From positions 186,001-250,000 of the forward strand of contig NZ_JAHXBF010000001.1 in NCBI RefSeq assembly GCF_020103695.1: 64,000 nucleotides of DNA. The letters run 5' to 3'. This DNA comes from Hyalangium versicolor (GTDB taxonomy: Bacteria; Myxococcota; Myxococcia; Myxococcales; Myxococcaceae). Under the pieces are notes generated by a model. The model did not search any database and had not been told where the DNA came from. It saw only the letters and a program-made list of their open reading frames with translations. Shown piece after piece: positions 1 to 8,802 of this stretch (the stretch's first letter is position 1; every line of letters starts with the position of its first letter). Both the position numbers and the translations under genes were made by a program.

Positions 1-1
1 G

Positions 2-874
2 CTCACTCCCCGCCGGAAGTCCGTCGCCGGAGTCGTGGCGGGGCTCGCCATCGTGGCCCTGGTGGGCGGGCTCGTGACCGCCTTCCTTCCGGAGCGGCGC
101 GCCAGGCCCCGGGGGACGGAGCCCACCGAGCTGGACCTCAACCCGGTCGCGGATTCCTTCGGCCTGGGCCAGGACGTCACCTGGTCCCAGCCGGACCAGA
201 AGCTGTTCCACTTCCAGTTCGCTTCCCCCACGCGCGCTGTGGCAGTCCTCCACTACCAGGCACGGGACATCGCCACGCCGCAGGAGGTGAGCATCAGCCT
301 GAACGGAGCTCCGGTCGCCTGGGTGCCCCCGGACAGCCAGGAGACCGACGAGCGGGAACTCCAGGTGCTGCTCCCGCTGCAGGGACTCCGACGCGACGCG
401 CCCAACGAGCTCATCTTCGACAACGTGCACAACCCGCCGGGGCAGGATCCCTGGCGGATCTGGAACATGTATGTCGAGGTCATCCCCGTGCCCGAGCTGC
501 CAGTCGAGCAGCTGCTCGCCAAGGCCCGTGAGGAGGCAGCCGCGGGCCGCCGCTTCTACGAGCAGAAGGATGTGGGCTCGGAGAACCTGTTCAAGGCCTG
601 GAAGCTGTTCCGCTCGGCGTGGCTCACGCTCGAGGCGCTCGACCAGAAGCCGGACCTGTACAACGAAGTCCTCTTCCAGCTCGCCCAGCTAGCGAGGGAG
701 CTGGACCAGACGTGCCGCCTGCTGATGCTCGATTTTCAACGCAGCCTGCAATTCAGGGATGGCGACAAAGCCCGGGCCACCGTGGAGGAGGTCATGAGGC
801 GCTTCCCTACCACCGAGCATCGCTGCCACAATCTGGCCCTGGAGAAGGCGAATCAGTACGAGCTTCCGCTATAG
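2..874 (+). CDS. Membrane-anchored TPR-like protein, 5' end outside window
   Basis: The frame is open from the first bases of the window. A GTG at 35 could start it, but the in-frame codons before it encode a basic stretch (LTPRRKSVAG) leading into the hydrophobic segment AIVALVGGLVTAF, so the protein more likely begins upstream and this is the C-terminal 290 residues. A membrane segment is followed by a predicted beta-rich region (about residues 50-165) and then a helical C-terminal third that looks TPR-like. I recognise no named family. It sits about 30 bp upstream of the FHA protein gene on the same strand, so the two are probably cotranscribed and both may be envelope-associated. Confidence 0.7.
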   Translation, partial: LTPRRKSVAGVVAGLAIVALVGGLVTAFLPERRARPRGTEPTELDLNPVADSFGLGQDVTWSQPDQKLFHFQFASPTRAVAVLHYQARDIATPQEVSISLNGAPVAWVPPDSQETDERELQVLLPLQGLRRDAPNELIFDNVHNPPGQDPWRIWNMYVEVIPVPELPVEQLLAKAREEAAAGRRFYEQKDVGSENLFKAWKLFRSAWLTLEALDQKPDLYNEVLFQLAQLARELDQTCRLLMLDFQRSLQFRDGDKARATVEEVMRRFPTTEHRCHNLALEKANQYELPL

Positions 875-905
875 TTCGTGCTCTCGTAGGAAGCGGTGAT
901 TTCCC

Positions 906-2645
906 ATGGCGAACCCTCCCCCGGCGCGACGTCGGCCCACATCAACCTCTGGCGGCCCTCCTGGCGGCGGCACGGGACAGCAACGCCCCGTGCGGAAGGC
1001 GGGGACCACGGCTCCCGCGGTGCGCTCCGAGCCAATGCCCTTCAGCGGCCCCAAGCTCGTGGTCACCGCAGGCCCCAAGGCGGGTGAAGAGTTCAACCTG
1101 GAGGACGCCGAGTACGTCGTCGGCCGCGCGACGGACAACCCCATCTGCATCCAGGACTCCTCCGTGTCGCGCAAGCACATCATGCTGCGCCGCGTGGGCA
1201 ATGGCTGGACGGTGAGCGATCTGGGCTCGGGCAACGGCACGCTCGTCAACGGAGAGCCCATCACCGACGAGACGGTGATGGCCAATGGTGACGTCATCAC
1301 CATGGGCGACTCGGAAGTGACGTTCACGGACGTGGCCAATTCGACGATGATGGTGGCCATCACGCCGGGCCCCTCGCGCCCGCGTCCCTCCGGTGGTGTG
1401 CCGCAGCGTCCCGGTCGCGGCGCGGAGCGTGTCCGGCCCGGCCGCGCGATGGCGAAGCCGGTGGATCCGGCCGCCCAGAAGAAGAAGAAGATGGTGGTGC
1501 TGGCGTCCGCCGCGGTGGTGCTCATGCTCGCCTCGGGCCTGATCGTCCTGCAGATGCGCAAGAAGGCCCAGATGGAAGTCCAGATGGCCCAGCGCATGGT
1601 CGAGATCAAGGAGCACGAGCGGCTCGCGGGGATCTTCCAGGACGCCAAGAACCACATCCGTCTGGGCAAGTGGACCGACGCCAAGGCCAAGCTGGAGGAA
1701 CTCAAGGCGGCCGATCCCGAGTACGGCGGCTTGAAGGATTACCTGGAGCGGGTGGAGAAGGAGATCCCCAACCAGGAGCACGTGGCGGCGGCCGAGACGG
1801 CGCTCGCCCAGAAGCAGCTGGGGCAGGCCAAGGCGGAGCTGGACAAGGTCACCCAGGACACGACGATGTTCGAGCAGCTGGGCAAGCTGCGGCGCCAGTT
1901 GCAGGACGTCGCGGACGCTCGGACGAAGGAGGCGCGCGTCCTGCTGGACAACAAGTCGCTGGATCAGGCCAAGGCCATCACCGACGACGTGCTGGCGGCC
2001 TTCCCCGAGGGCCGCGACGCCAAGCTGATCAACGACGAGGCCGTCCGGAACATCAAGATCCGGGACACGCCGGTGGCGCCGCCGCCGCCGCCGCCCACCG
2101 CGCCGCCCTGGGAGCAGGCCGTGGCGCGCTTCGTGGACGCGGACGTGTCCGGCGCGGTGGCGCTGGTCAACAACTGCCTGACGAAGTCGCCCAAGTGCAA
2201 GGATCTCCTCAAGGACATCACCGAGTTCAACAACCTCTACAAGAGGATGGAGGATCTGGACGCGAAGGGCCTGGCGCGGCTGCTGGCGCTGGACAAGGAC
2301 ATCACCGGAGCGCGCGGGCCCAGCAAGATGGCGCGCAATGCCGGCACGCGCGCGGCGAACATCTTCTACAAGAGCGCCTCGGCGGCGAAGGCCTCGGGCC
2401 AGTGGGCGCGCGCGGTGGAGTACGCGCGGCGCACCCTTCAGGCGGATCCTTCTCACGCGGGTGCCTCCAACATCCTCAACGAGCTGCGCACGAAGGCGAA
2501 GGAGGTCTACCTCCAGGCCTATGCCCTCAGGAGCTCCAATCCGGAGGATGCGATCCCGAAGTTCAAGGACGTGATCGCCATGACGCCTTCGGATGATGAG
2601 TGGCACGAGAAGGCTCTGAAGCGGTTGGATGAGCTCTCGAAATGA
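906..2645 (+). CDS. FHA domain protein with transmembrane segment and TPR-like repeats
   Basis: A 579-residue protein. A Pro/Gly-rich leader is followed by a forkhead-associated domain at about residues 50-142, showing the GR, SRKH and NG phosphothreonine-binding signatures (VGRATDNP, SVSRKH, GSGNGTLVNG). A basic linker (QKKKK) precedes a single membrane segment at about 196-216, so the FHA domain should be cytoplasmic. The C-terminal 360 residues are alpha-helical repeats of TPR type with a polyproline interruption near residue 390. FHA domains read Thr phosphorylation by Hanks-type kinases, which are numerous in myxobacteria; the partner kinase is not evident. The stop overlaps the xseA start by 4 bp (ATGA), implying translational coupling. 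Confidence 0.85.
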   Translation: MANPPPARRRPTSTSGGPPGGGTGQQRPVRKAGTTAPAVRSEPMPFSGPKLVVTAGPKAGEEFNLEDAEYVVGRATDNPICIQDSSVSRKHIMLRRVGNGWTVSDLGSGNGTLVNGEPITDETVMANGDVITMGDSEVTFTDVANSTMMVAITPGPSRPRPSGGVPQRPGRGAERVRPGRAMAKPVDPAAQKKKKMVVLASAAVVLMLASGLIVLQMRKKAQMEVQMAQRMVEIKEHERLAGIFQDAKNHIRLGKWTDAKAKLEELKAADPEYGGLKDYLERVEKEIPNQEHVAAAETALAQKQLGQAKAELDKVTQDTTMFEQLGKLRRQLQDVADARTKEARVLLDNKSLDQAKAITDDVLAAFPEGRDAKLINDEAVRNIKIRDTPVAPPPPPPTAPPWEQAVARFVDADVSGAVALVNNCLTKSPKCKDLLKDITEFNNLYKRMEDLDAKGLARLLALDKDITGARGPSKMARNAGTRAANIFYKSASAAKASGQWARAVEYARRTLQADPSHAGASNILNELRTKAKEVYLQAYALRSSNPEDAIPKFKDVIAMTPSDDEWHEKALKRLDELSK

Positions 2646-4405
2646 AGCGGCGCCGCAAGGCGGGTGAAGAGCCGCCCGCGGCCACCGTGCAGGGGAACCT
2701 GTTCGGCACGGTCGAGCTTGCACCCAAGCCGCTCGCGGTGGTGGCTCCTCCCGAGCCGCCCGCTCCACCTGCGCCTCCTCCAACTCCGGAGAAGGCGTCT
2801 CCCGCTGAGCGGCCCGTCGTGGCCGAGCGGCCCGTGGCCATCGCGCAGGATGTGTCGGCGTCGCTGCCGTCCCTCCCGGGTGCGCCAACCCGGCCCGCTC
2901 GCACCGTGCTCACGGTGGGTGAGCTCACGCGGCAGCTCAAGGAGACCATCGAGGCGCGCTACCCGCGCGTCTTTGTCCGGGGCGAGGTGTCCGGCTTCCG
3001 AGGCGTCAACGCCCGTGGCCACCTGTACTTCACCCTGAAGGATGCCGAGGCCTGCATCGACGCGAAGGTGTGGGCCTCCACCGCGGGCCGGCTGCGCTTC
3101 GCCCTGAGGGATGGGCTGGAGGTGGTGGCCGAGGGCAGCGTGGACGTGTACGCGCCGCAGGGTCGCTACAGCCTCATCGTCCAGCGGCTGGAGCCGGTGG
3201 GCGAGGGTGCCCGCGCGCTCGCCTTCGAGCAGCTCAAGGAGCGGCTGGCGGCCGAGGGCCTCATCGGCGATCGGCGCGTCCGGCCTCCGCGCCTGCTGCC
3301 CTTCCTTCCCCGGCGCATCGGCGTGGTGACGAGCCGCACCGGCGCGGCGCTGCAGGACTTCCTGCGCGTGCTGCACTCGCGCAACCCGCGGCTGAGCGTG
3401 TTGCTGTGCGACGCGCGCGTGCAGGGCGAGGGCTCGGCGGACGAGGTGGCGGAGGCCATCGAGCGGCTGGGCCGCACGGACGTGGATGTCATCGTCGTCA
3501 CGCGCGGCGGTGGCTCGGTGGAGGATCTCTGGACGTTCAACGAGGAGATCGTCGCGCGGGCCATCCACGCCTCGCCCGTGCCGGTGGTCTCGGCCATTGG
3601 CCACGAGATCGACTTCACCATCTCGGACTTCGTGGCGGACTGGCGGGCGCCCACGCCCAGCGCGGCGGCGGAGCGGCTGTCTCCGGTGCTGAGCGATCTC
3701 GAGCTGACGCTGGCCACCCACGCCTCACGGCTGCGCCATGCGATGAGCCGGCGGCTGGTGGAGCTGCGCGAGCGCCAGGGCAGCCTGGCCGGGCGGCTGG
3801 TGGATCCCCGCCGTCGCATGGGGCAGGAGCGGCTGTTCCTCTCCGACAAGCTGGACGAGATGATGCGGACGCTGCGGCCCGCCCTGCGCACGCGCCGGGA
3901 AGAGCTGCGAGGGCTGCACGAGCGGCTCCAGCGGGCTCGGCCCCAGGCGCGGCTGGGCGAGCAGCGCTCCCACCTGCTGCGGCTGGCGGCACGGCTCCAG
4001 GAGGCGGCGCGCACGAGCATCTCCTCCCGGCGGGCGGAGCTGGCGCGGGGGCAATTGGGGCTGGAGCGAGCCTCTCCGGTCGCCCAGGTGGCGGCCGAGC
4101 GGGCGAAGCTCGCGGACAAGAAGGCCCGCCTGGTGACGTTGCAGCGGCAGGTGTTCTCGGAGGCCCAGGGGCGCTTCCAGCGCCTGGAGGCCCGGTTGGA
4201 TGCCCTGAGTCCATTGAAGGTGCTGTCCCGTGGGTATTCGGTGACCTTCCGGCGGAGGGACGGGGCGGTGGTCCGCACCATCTCCGACGTGCGGCCGGGA
4301 GAATTGCTGGGTATCAAACTCGCCACGGGGGGCGCGAAGACGCTGGACGGCTGTGAGGAGATCGAAGCCACCGTGACGGCAGTGAAGGGACCGGTGGACT
4401 GCTGA
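2642..4405 (+). CDS. xseA: Exodeoxyribonuclease VII large subunit
   Basis: The large catalytic subunit of exonuclease VII, which degrades single-stranded DNA in both directions into acid-soluble oligonucleotides together with XseB. The family core starts near residue 90 with an OB-fold nucleic-acid-binding domain (VLTVGELTRQLKETIE, VRGEVSGFR, GHLYFTLKD). The catalytic domain follows (RIGVVTSRTGAALQDFL, DVIVVTRGGGSVEDLWTFN, SAIGHEIDFTISD), then a long helical XseB-binding region and the terminal LSRGYS motif. At 587 residues it is longer than the roughly 450-residue E. coli enzyme because of an 85-residue Pro/Ala-rich N-terminal extension. The start is fixed by the 4-bp overlap with the FHA gene; a later start near the core is possible but has no comparable support. 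Confidence 0.96.
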   Translation: MKRRRKAGEEPPAATVQGNLFGTVELAPKPLAVVAPPEPPAPPAPPPTPEKASPAERPVVAERPVAIAQDVSASLPSLPGAPTRPARTVLTVGELTRQLKETIEARYPRVFVRGEVSGFRGVNARGHLYFTLKDAEACIDAKVWASTAGRLRFALRDGLEVVAEGSVDVYAPQGRYSLIVQRLEPVGEGARALAFEQLKERLAAEGLIGDRRVRPPRLLPFLPRRIGVVTSRTGAALQDFLRVLHSRNPRLSVLLCDARVQGEGSADEVAEAIERLGRTDVDVIVVTRGGGSVEDLWTFNEEIVARAIHASPVPVVSAIGHEIDFTISDFVADWRAPTPSAAAERLSPVLSDLELTLATHASRLRHAMSRRLVELRERQGSLAGRLVDPRRRMGQERLFLSDKLDEMMRTLRPALRTRREELRGLHERLQRARPQARLGEQRSHLLRLAARLQEAARTSISSRRAELARGQLGLERASPVAQVAAERAKLADKKARLVTLQRQVFSEAQGRFQRLEARLDALSPLKVLSRGYSVTFRRRDGAVVRTISDVRPGELLGIKLATGGAKTLDGCEEIEATVTAVKGPVDC

Positions 4406-4489
4406 CGGAACGGCAGTCCAGGCTGGCTCCCAGCGAGGGCGTCCTTTAGAGTCGCGCGCCCAATCTTCTAGGGGTCGGAGGAGTCGGAC

Positions 4490-4816
4490 GTGTCGAAGTC
4501 AGCCAAGGCGGTGGAGCCAGCGCCCGAGCCCTACGGGGACGTGGTGTCGAGGCTGGAAGAGATGGTGGCGAAGCTGGAGAGCGGCTCGCTGTCGCTCGAG
4601 GAGTCCCTCAAGGCTTTCGAGGAAGGCATCCGGCTGGTACGCAAGGGAGAGAAGCTGCTCAACGAGGCGGAGCAGCGCATCGAGCAGTTGTTGGTGGATG
4701 AGGAGGGGCGGGAGGCGGTGGCGCCGTTGGCGGTGGGGGGGCGGCCGGCGGCTTCGGCGGCGCCTCGGGCGGCTGCGGCGAACAAGGCACCTGTGGAAGA
4801 GGACGTTCCGTTCTGA
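4490..4816 (+). CDS. xseB: Exodeoxyribonuclease VII small subunit
   Basis: A small helical subunit that caps the XseA stalk. The family signature is clear at residues 18-70 (VSRLEEMVAKLESGSLSLEE, FEEGIRLVRKGEKLLNEAE). The C-terminal 35 residues are a Gly/Ala-rich tail ending in EEDVPF, longer than in the 80-residue E. coli protein. The start is GTG with a clear GGAGGAG ribosome-binding site at about 4477-4483. It lies 84 bp after xseA, in the usual order. Confidence 0.95.
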   Translation: MSKSAKAVEPAPEPYGDVVSRLEEMVAKLESGSLSLEESLKAFEEGIRLVRKGEKLLNEAEQRIEQLLVDEEGREAVAPLAVGGRPAASAAPRAAAANKAPVEEDVPF

Positions 4817-4839
4817 CGGGCGCAACGCGCGGGGTCAGC

Positions 4840-5229
4840 ATGGAGAAGCCCAGAATCATCATCGTCGATGACGATCGCGACACGCGCGAGCTGCTCGCCA
4901 TGGCGCTGGAAACGGAGGGCTTCGAGGTGGCAAGCGCGGCCAATGGCCTGCGGTTGATCTCCTCGCTGCAGCTTCGCCGCCCGCACCTCATCCTCCTGGA
5001 CGTGAACATGTCCTGGATCGATGGCTTCGAGCTGTGCAAGGCCGTGAAGAAGAACGAGAACTTCCGAGACATCCCCGTCATCTTCGTGAGCGGCCGCGGA
5101 GAGCCGGAGGACCGGCGCAAGGGGATAGAGGCCGGCGCGGCCGACTACTTCGTGAAGCCGCTGGATCTCAACCGTTTGCTTGCCCGTATTCGAGAGTTGG
5201 TCCCGGCCGTGGCGCCGGAGGAGCACTGA
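4840..5229 (+). CDS. Single-domain response regulator (CheY-like receiver)
   Basis: A 129-residue stand-alone receiver. The acidic pocket is DDD at residues 10-12, the phosphoacceptor is Asp54 (LILLDVNM), the conserved Ser follows beta-4 (VIFVSG), and the Lys is in FVKPLD. There is no output domain, so it must act through protein contacts, as CheY or Spo0F do. It is embedded between xseB and ispA with short gaps, so it is expressed with DNA-repair and isoprenoid genes rather than with a histidine kinase; its kinase cannot be inferred from the context. Confidence 0.92.
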   Translation: MEKPRIIIVDDDRDTRELLAMALETEGFEVASAANGLRLISSLQLRRPHLILLDVNMSWIDGFELCKAVKKNENFRDIPVIFVSGRGEPEDRRKGIEAGAADYFVKPLDLNRLLARIRELVPAVAPEEH

Positions 5230-5233
5230 GCCC

Positions 5234-6127
5234 GTGAGCACCTTCGATCTCAAGTCTTTCCTGGAGGCGCAGCAGGCCCGGGTGGAGGCCCTGCTGCACG
5301 CGCGCTCGGCCCGCCTGGAGCCCTCGGGCACGCCGTCCATGCTGGCCGAGGCCATGCGCTACTCGCTGATGGCGGGAGGCAAGCGGCTGCGGCCCGTGCT
5401 GTGCCTGTCCTTCGCGGACGCGATTGCCCAGCAGAGCACCGCGCTGCGCGCCGCGGAGGATGCGGCGTGCGCGCTCGAGTACATCCACACGTACTCGCTC
5501 GTTCATGACGACCTGCCGTCCATGGACAACGACGACTTGCGCCGGGGCCGGCCCACCTCGCACAAGGTGTATGGCGAGGCGATGGCGATTCTCGCCGGGG
5601 ACGCGCTGCTCACGGAGGCGTTCGGACTGCTGGCCTCGGGGCCCGAGCCGGTGCGGGTGGCGCTCTGTCGCGAGCTGGCCATGGCGTCGGGTTCTTCGGG
5701 CATGGTGGGCGGGCAGGTGCTGGACATCGCCGAGGATCGGCCCGCGCAGATGGACTACCTGACGCGCATGCATGGGAAGAAGACGGGGGCGCTCGTTCGC
5801 GCCGCGTGCCGCATGGGTGTGCTTGCCGCCGGTGGCAGCGCCGAGGATCTGCGTCGGGCGGACTCCTATGGCGAGGCCGTGGGGCTGGCGTTCCAGATCG
5901 CTGACGACATCCTGGATGTGACGGGGGATGCGAAGCTGATGGGCAAGCCGGTGGGCGCGGACGCGGCGGCGGGGCGGTACACGTTCCCCGCGGTGATCGG
6001 TCTGGAGGCGTCCTGGGTGCTGGCCGAGCGCATGGTGGCGGACGCGGTGGCGGCGGTGGAGCCCATTGAGGGTCCGGGCGGCCCGCTGTCGGTGCTGGCG
6101 CGTTACATGGTGGAGCGGAACTCGTGA
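5234..6127 (+). CDS. ispA: Polyprenyl (geranyl/farnesyl) diphosphate synthase
   Basis: A short-chain trans-prenyltransferase that condenses isopentenyl diphosphate with allylic diphosphates. The first Asp-rich motif is DDLPSMDNDD and the second is in FQIADDILDVTGD; GGKRLRP and the HDD context also match the family. The open frame extends upstream to 5180, but that stretch overlaps the response regulator and lacks homology. GTG at 5234 gives 297 residues, matches the family N-terminus (STFDLKSFLEAQQ) and lies 4 bp after the previous stop. The stop overlaps the dxs start, joining two steps of the isoprenoid pathway. Confidence 0.93.
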   Translation: MSTFDLKSFLEAQQARVEALLHARSARLEPSGTPSMLAEAMRYSLMAGGKRLRPVLCLSFADAIAQQSTALRAAEDAACALEYIHTYSLVHDDLPSMDNDDLRRGRPTSHKVYGEAMAILAGDALLTEAFGLLASGPEPVRVALCRELAMASGSSGMVGGQVLDIAEDRPAQMDYLTRMHGKKTGALVRAACRMGVLAAGGSAEDLRRADSYGEAVGLAFQIADDILDVTGDAKLMGKPVGADAAAGRYTFPAVIGLEASWVLAERMVADAVAAVEPIEGPGGPLSVLARYMVERNS

Positions 6128-7872
6128 CGCAATTGCTCCCGGGCATTCATTCGCCCGCGGACCTGAGAGCCCTGCCCGAGTCGGAACTGCCTCGCCTGTG
6201 TGAGGAGCTTCGAGAGGAGATCGTCTCCATCTGCGGACGGGTGGGCGGCCACCTGGGCGCCTCGCTCGGAGCGGTGGAATTGGTGGTGGCACTGCACCGG
6301 GTGTTCCACTCGCCGCAGGACTCGATCCTCTTCGACGTGGGGCACCAGGCGTACGCGCACAAGCTGCTCACCGGGCGGCGCGAGCGCATGGGCACGTTGC
6401 GGCAGGCGGAGGGCATCTCTCCCTTCCTGGATCCGCAGGAGAGCCCTCATGACGCGCTCCTGGCCGGGCACGCGTGCACGGCGGTGTCCGCGGCGCTGGG
6501 GATGCTCGAGGGGCGGCGGGTGCTGGGCCGCAAGGGGCACGTGGTAGCGGTGGTGGGGGACGGCGCGCTCACCGGAGGGCTCACGTTCGAGGGGCTCAAC
6601 AACGCGGGTGGCCCCCGGTTGCCGTTGGTGGTGGTGCTCAACGACAACCAGATGTCCATCTCCGCGAACGTGGGAGCGATCCCCGCGCTGCTGAGGACCC
6701 GGGAGGCCCGCGCCTTCTTCGAGGGACTGGGCTTCACCTACCTGGGGCCGGTGGACGGGCATGAGCTGGGCCCGCTGATGGCGGCGCTCCGGGAGGCTCG
6801 GGCCTCGTCGCGGCCGGTGGTGGTGCACGCGCTGACGCAGAAGGGGCGCGGCTTCCCTCCCGCCGAGGAGGATACGCAGACGCGCGGCCACGCCATGGGG
6901 CCCTACGAGTGGCGTGACGGCAAGCTGGTGCGCTCGCGCAAGGGGCAGCGCACCTTCAGCGAGGCTTTCTCCGCGGCTCTGGAGGAGGCCATGGTGCGGG
7001 ATCCTCGCGTGGTGGCGGTGACGCCGGCCATGCTGGAGGGCTCCGCGATGGTGGAGCTGAAGGCCCGCTTCCCCGAGCGCGTGTACGACGTGGGCATCGC
7101 CGAGCAGCACGCCGTCACCTTCTGCGCGGGGCTGGCCGCCGCGGGGGCTCGGCCCGTGTGCGCCATCTACTCGACGTTCCTCCAGCGCGCGTACGATCAG
7201 GTGATCCATGACGTGTGCCTGCCTGGGCTGCCAGTGGTCTTCGCGGTGGACCGCTCAGGCCTGGTGGGCGCGGACGGGGCCACGCACCAGGGCACGTATG
7301 ACGTCTCCTCGCTGAGGGCGGTGCCGGGATTGGGGCTGATGGCGCCCGTGGTGGGCGAGGACATTCCCGCCATGCTGGCCACGGCGCTGGAGGCCTCGGG
7401 CCCGACCGTCATCCGGTTCCCTCGAGGCACGCTACCCTCCGTGCCGCCAGAACTTCAGCCGCAGGTGGGGTCCGTTCAAGGGGCTCGTTGGCTGTGGAGG
7501 GCGGAGGCTCCGCACCTCACGTTGGTGACGCTCGGGCCGCTCGGGCTCAGCGCGCTGGCCGCCGCGAAGACGGAGACGGGGTGGAGCGTGCTGGACGCAC
7601 GCTGTGTGAGTCCGCTGGACGAGTCGGCCCTGCTCAAGGCTGCGGACAGCGGGCACGTGGTGGTGGTGGAGGAGGGAACGACGCGTGGAGGCCTGGGAAG
7701 CGCGGTGCTGGAGCTGTACGCCGCGCACGGGCGCTCGCCGCGAGTGAAGCTGATGGGCATGCCGGACACGTTCGTTCCGCATGGGGATGCGCGCGTGCAG
7801 CGGTCGCAGCTGGGGCTGGATGCCGAGGGGCTGCGGCGTGCGGGCCATGAGCTGCTGGGAGCGAAGCGGTGA
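6124..7872 (+). CDS. dxs: 1-deoxy-D-xylulose-5-phosphate synthase
   Basis: A thiamine-diphosphate transketolase-like enzyme that makes DXP from pyruvate and glyceraldehyde 3-phosphate, the entry step of the MEP pathway. It shows GGHLGASLG and DVGHQAYAHKLLTGR at the N-terminus, the ThDP/Mg motif GDGALTGG with NDNQMSIS, and the catalytic-Glu segment GIAEQHAVTFCAGLA. At 582 residues it is a little shorter than the usual 620. The GTG start overlaps the ispA stop by 4 bp, and its stop overlaps the tlyA GTG in the same way, so expression of the set is coupled. Confidence 0.95.
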   Translation: MTQLLPGIHSPADLRALPESELPRLCEELREEIVSICGRVGGHLGASLGAVELVVALHRVFHSPQDSILFDVGHQAYAHKLLTGRRERMGTLRQAEGISPFLDPQESPHDALLAGHACTAVSAALGMLEGRRVLGRKGHVVAVVGDGALTGGLTFEGLNNAGGPRLPLVVVLNDNQMSISANVGAIPALLRTREARAFFEGLGFTYLGPVDGHELGPLMAALREARASSRPVVVHALTQKGRGFPPAEEDTQTRGHAMGPYEWRDGKLVRSRKGQRTFSEAFSAALEEAMVRDPRVVAVTPAMLEGSAMVELKARFPERVYDVGIAEQHAVTFCAGLAAAGARPVCAIYSTFLQRAYDQVIHDVCLPGLPVVFAVDRSGLVGADGATHQGTYDVSSLRAVPGLGLMAPVVGEDIPAMLATALEASGPTVIRFPRGTLPSVPPELQPQVGSVQGARWLWRAEAPHLTLVTLGPLGLSALAAAKTETGWSVLDARCVSPLDESALLKAADSGHVVVVEEGTTRGGLGSAVLELYAAHGRSPRVKLMGMPDTFVPHGDARVQRSQLGLDAEGLRRAGHELLGAKR

Positions 7873-8609
7873 AGTCGAGCAAGGAGCGCTTGGACGTGCT
7901 CGTGGTGGAGCGCGGGCTGGCCGAGTCTCGCACCAAGGCCCAGGCGCTCATCCTGGCGGGCCAGGTGGTGGTGGACGACCAGCGGGTGGACAAGCCCGGC
8001 GCGCAGGTGCCCGTGGACTCGGAGCTGCGGCTCAAGGGTGAGGTGCTGCCCTATGTGTCTCGCGGTGGGCTCAAGCTCAAGGGAGCCATCGACCGCTTCG
8101 GGCTGGACGTGCGAGGGCGGGTGGGCGCGGACATTGGCGCGAGCACGGGCGGCTTCACCGATTGCCTCCTGCAAGAGGGCGCCGTCCGGGTGCATGCGAT
8201 CGACGTGGGCTACGGCCAGCTCCACGAGAAGCTGCGGAAGGACCCACGGGTGCGCTCGCGCGAGCGCGTCAACGCGCGCTACCTCACCGAGGAGGATCTC
8301 CCGGAGAAGGTGGGCGTGGTGGTCATCGACGTGAGCTTTATTTCCCTGACCCAGGTGCTCCCGGCCGTCCTGCCGTTCCTGGATCCTGGTGGGCTGCTGG
8401 TGGCGCTGGTGAAGCCGCAGTTCGAGGTAGGGCGGGAGCGGATCGGCAAGGGCGGCGTGGTGCGGGATGCCGCCGCTCGGCAAGAGGCCATCGATGCGGT
8501 GGTGGCCTTTGCCCGAGAGCAGGGGCTCACCGTGCGCGGACTGATGGACTCGACGGTCCCCGGACCGGCCGGCAACGTGGAGGCACTGCTGGTCGCCGAG
8601 AAGCCGTGA
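7869..8609 (+). CDS. tlyA: TlyA-family rRNA 2'-O-methyltransferase (haemolysin A family)
   Basis: An S4 RNA-binding domain at about residues 5-65 (ERLDVLVVERGLAESRTKAQALI) is followed by an FtsJ-like Rossmann methyltransferase with the SAM motif GADIGASTGGFTDCLL and the later VIDVSFISL and LVKPQFEVGR motifs. In mycobacteria TlyA 2'-O-methylates 16S C1409 and 23S C1920 (E. coli numbering); the same role is likely here but not demonstrated. It is the last gene of the coupled ispA-dxs-tlyA run, an order seen in other bacteria. Length (246 residues) is typical. Confidence 0.93.
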   Translation: MKSSKERLDVLVVERGLAESRTKAQALILAGQVVVDDQRVDKPGAQVPVDSELRLKGEVLPYVSRGGLKLKGAIDRFGLDVRGRVGADIGASTGGFTDCLLQEGAVRVHAIDVGYGQLHEKLRKDPRVRSRERVNARYLTEEDLPEKVGVVVIDVSFISLTQVLPAVLPFLDPGGLLVALVKPQFEVGRERIGKGGVVRDAAARQEAIDAVVAFAREQGLTVRGLMDSTVPGPAGNVEALLVAEKP

Positions 8610-8645
8610 ACGGCCGGTGTCCCTCCGTCGGGCGCGCTTGTTCCA

Positions 8646-8680
8646 AACCTGTCTGACAGTTGGACAGGTTCGGACGAACC
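8646..8680. promoter_or_regulatory. Overlapping inverted repeats between tlyA and the BMP lipoprotein gene
   Basis: AACCTGTC (8646-8653) is repeated perfectly inverted as GACAGGTT (8663-8670). Nested inside is CTGTC-T-GACAG (8649-8659). A third perfect inverted repeat, GGTTCG/CGAACC (8667-8672, 8675-8680), shares bases with the first. The arms compete with each other, so this could be an operator for a dimeric regulator or alternative RNA structures in the leader of the downstream gene. No known riboswitch consensus is recognised. Confidence 0.4.
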
Positions 8681-8693
8681 GCGCCCGGCAGGG

Positions 8694-8711
8694 CCTCCTG
8701 TTCTCAGGAGG
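8694..8711 (+). terminator. Hairpin with 7-bp stem in the leader of the BMP lipoprotein gene
   Basis: CCTCCTG (8694-8700), a TTCT loop and CAGGAGG (8705-8711) form a perfect stem. No T-run follows, so it is not a classical intrinsic terminator. It may end the upstream operon or act in attenuation; the right arm also resembles an anti-SD/SD pair. Confidence 0.3.
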
Positions 8712-8802
8712 GGTGTAAGAGTTCGGGCGCACAGGTGAAGGACTCCTTCTCCGCGCACGTCCCTCTTCAGGGCTCCGCTGAATGGGATTAGAGAGGGAAG
8801 AC

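Noticed and set aside
942..2888. Long open frame on the - strand antisense to the FHA and xseA genes
   Set aside because: Arg/His/Leu-rich composition typical of antisense frames in GC-rich DNA, with no motif; the + strand genes have clear domains.
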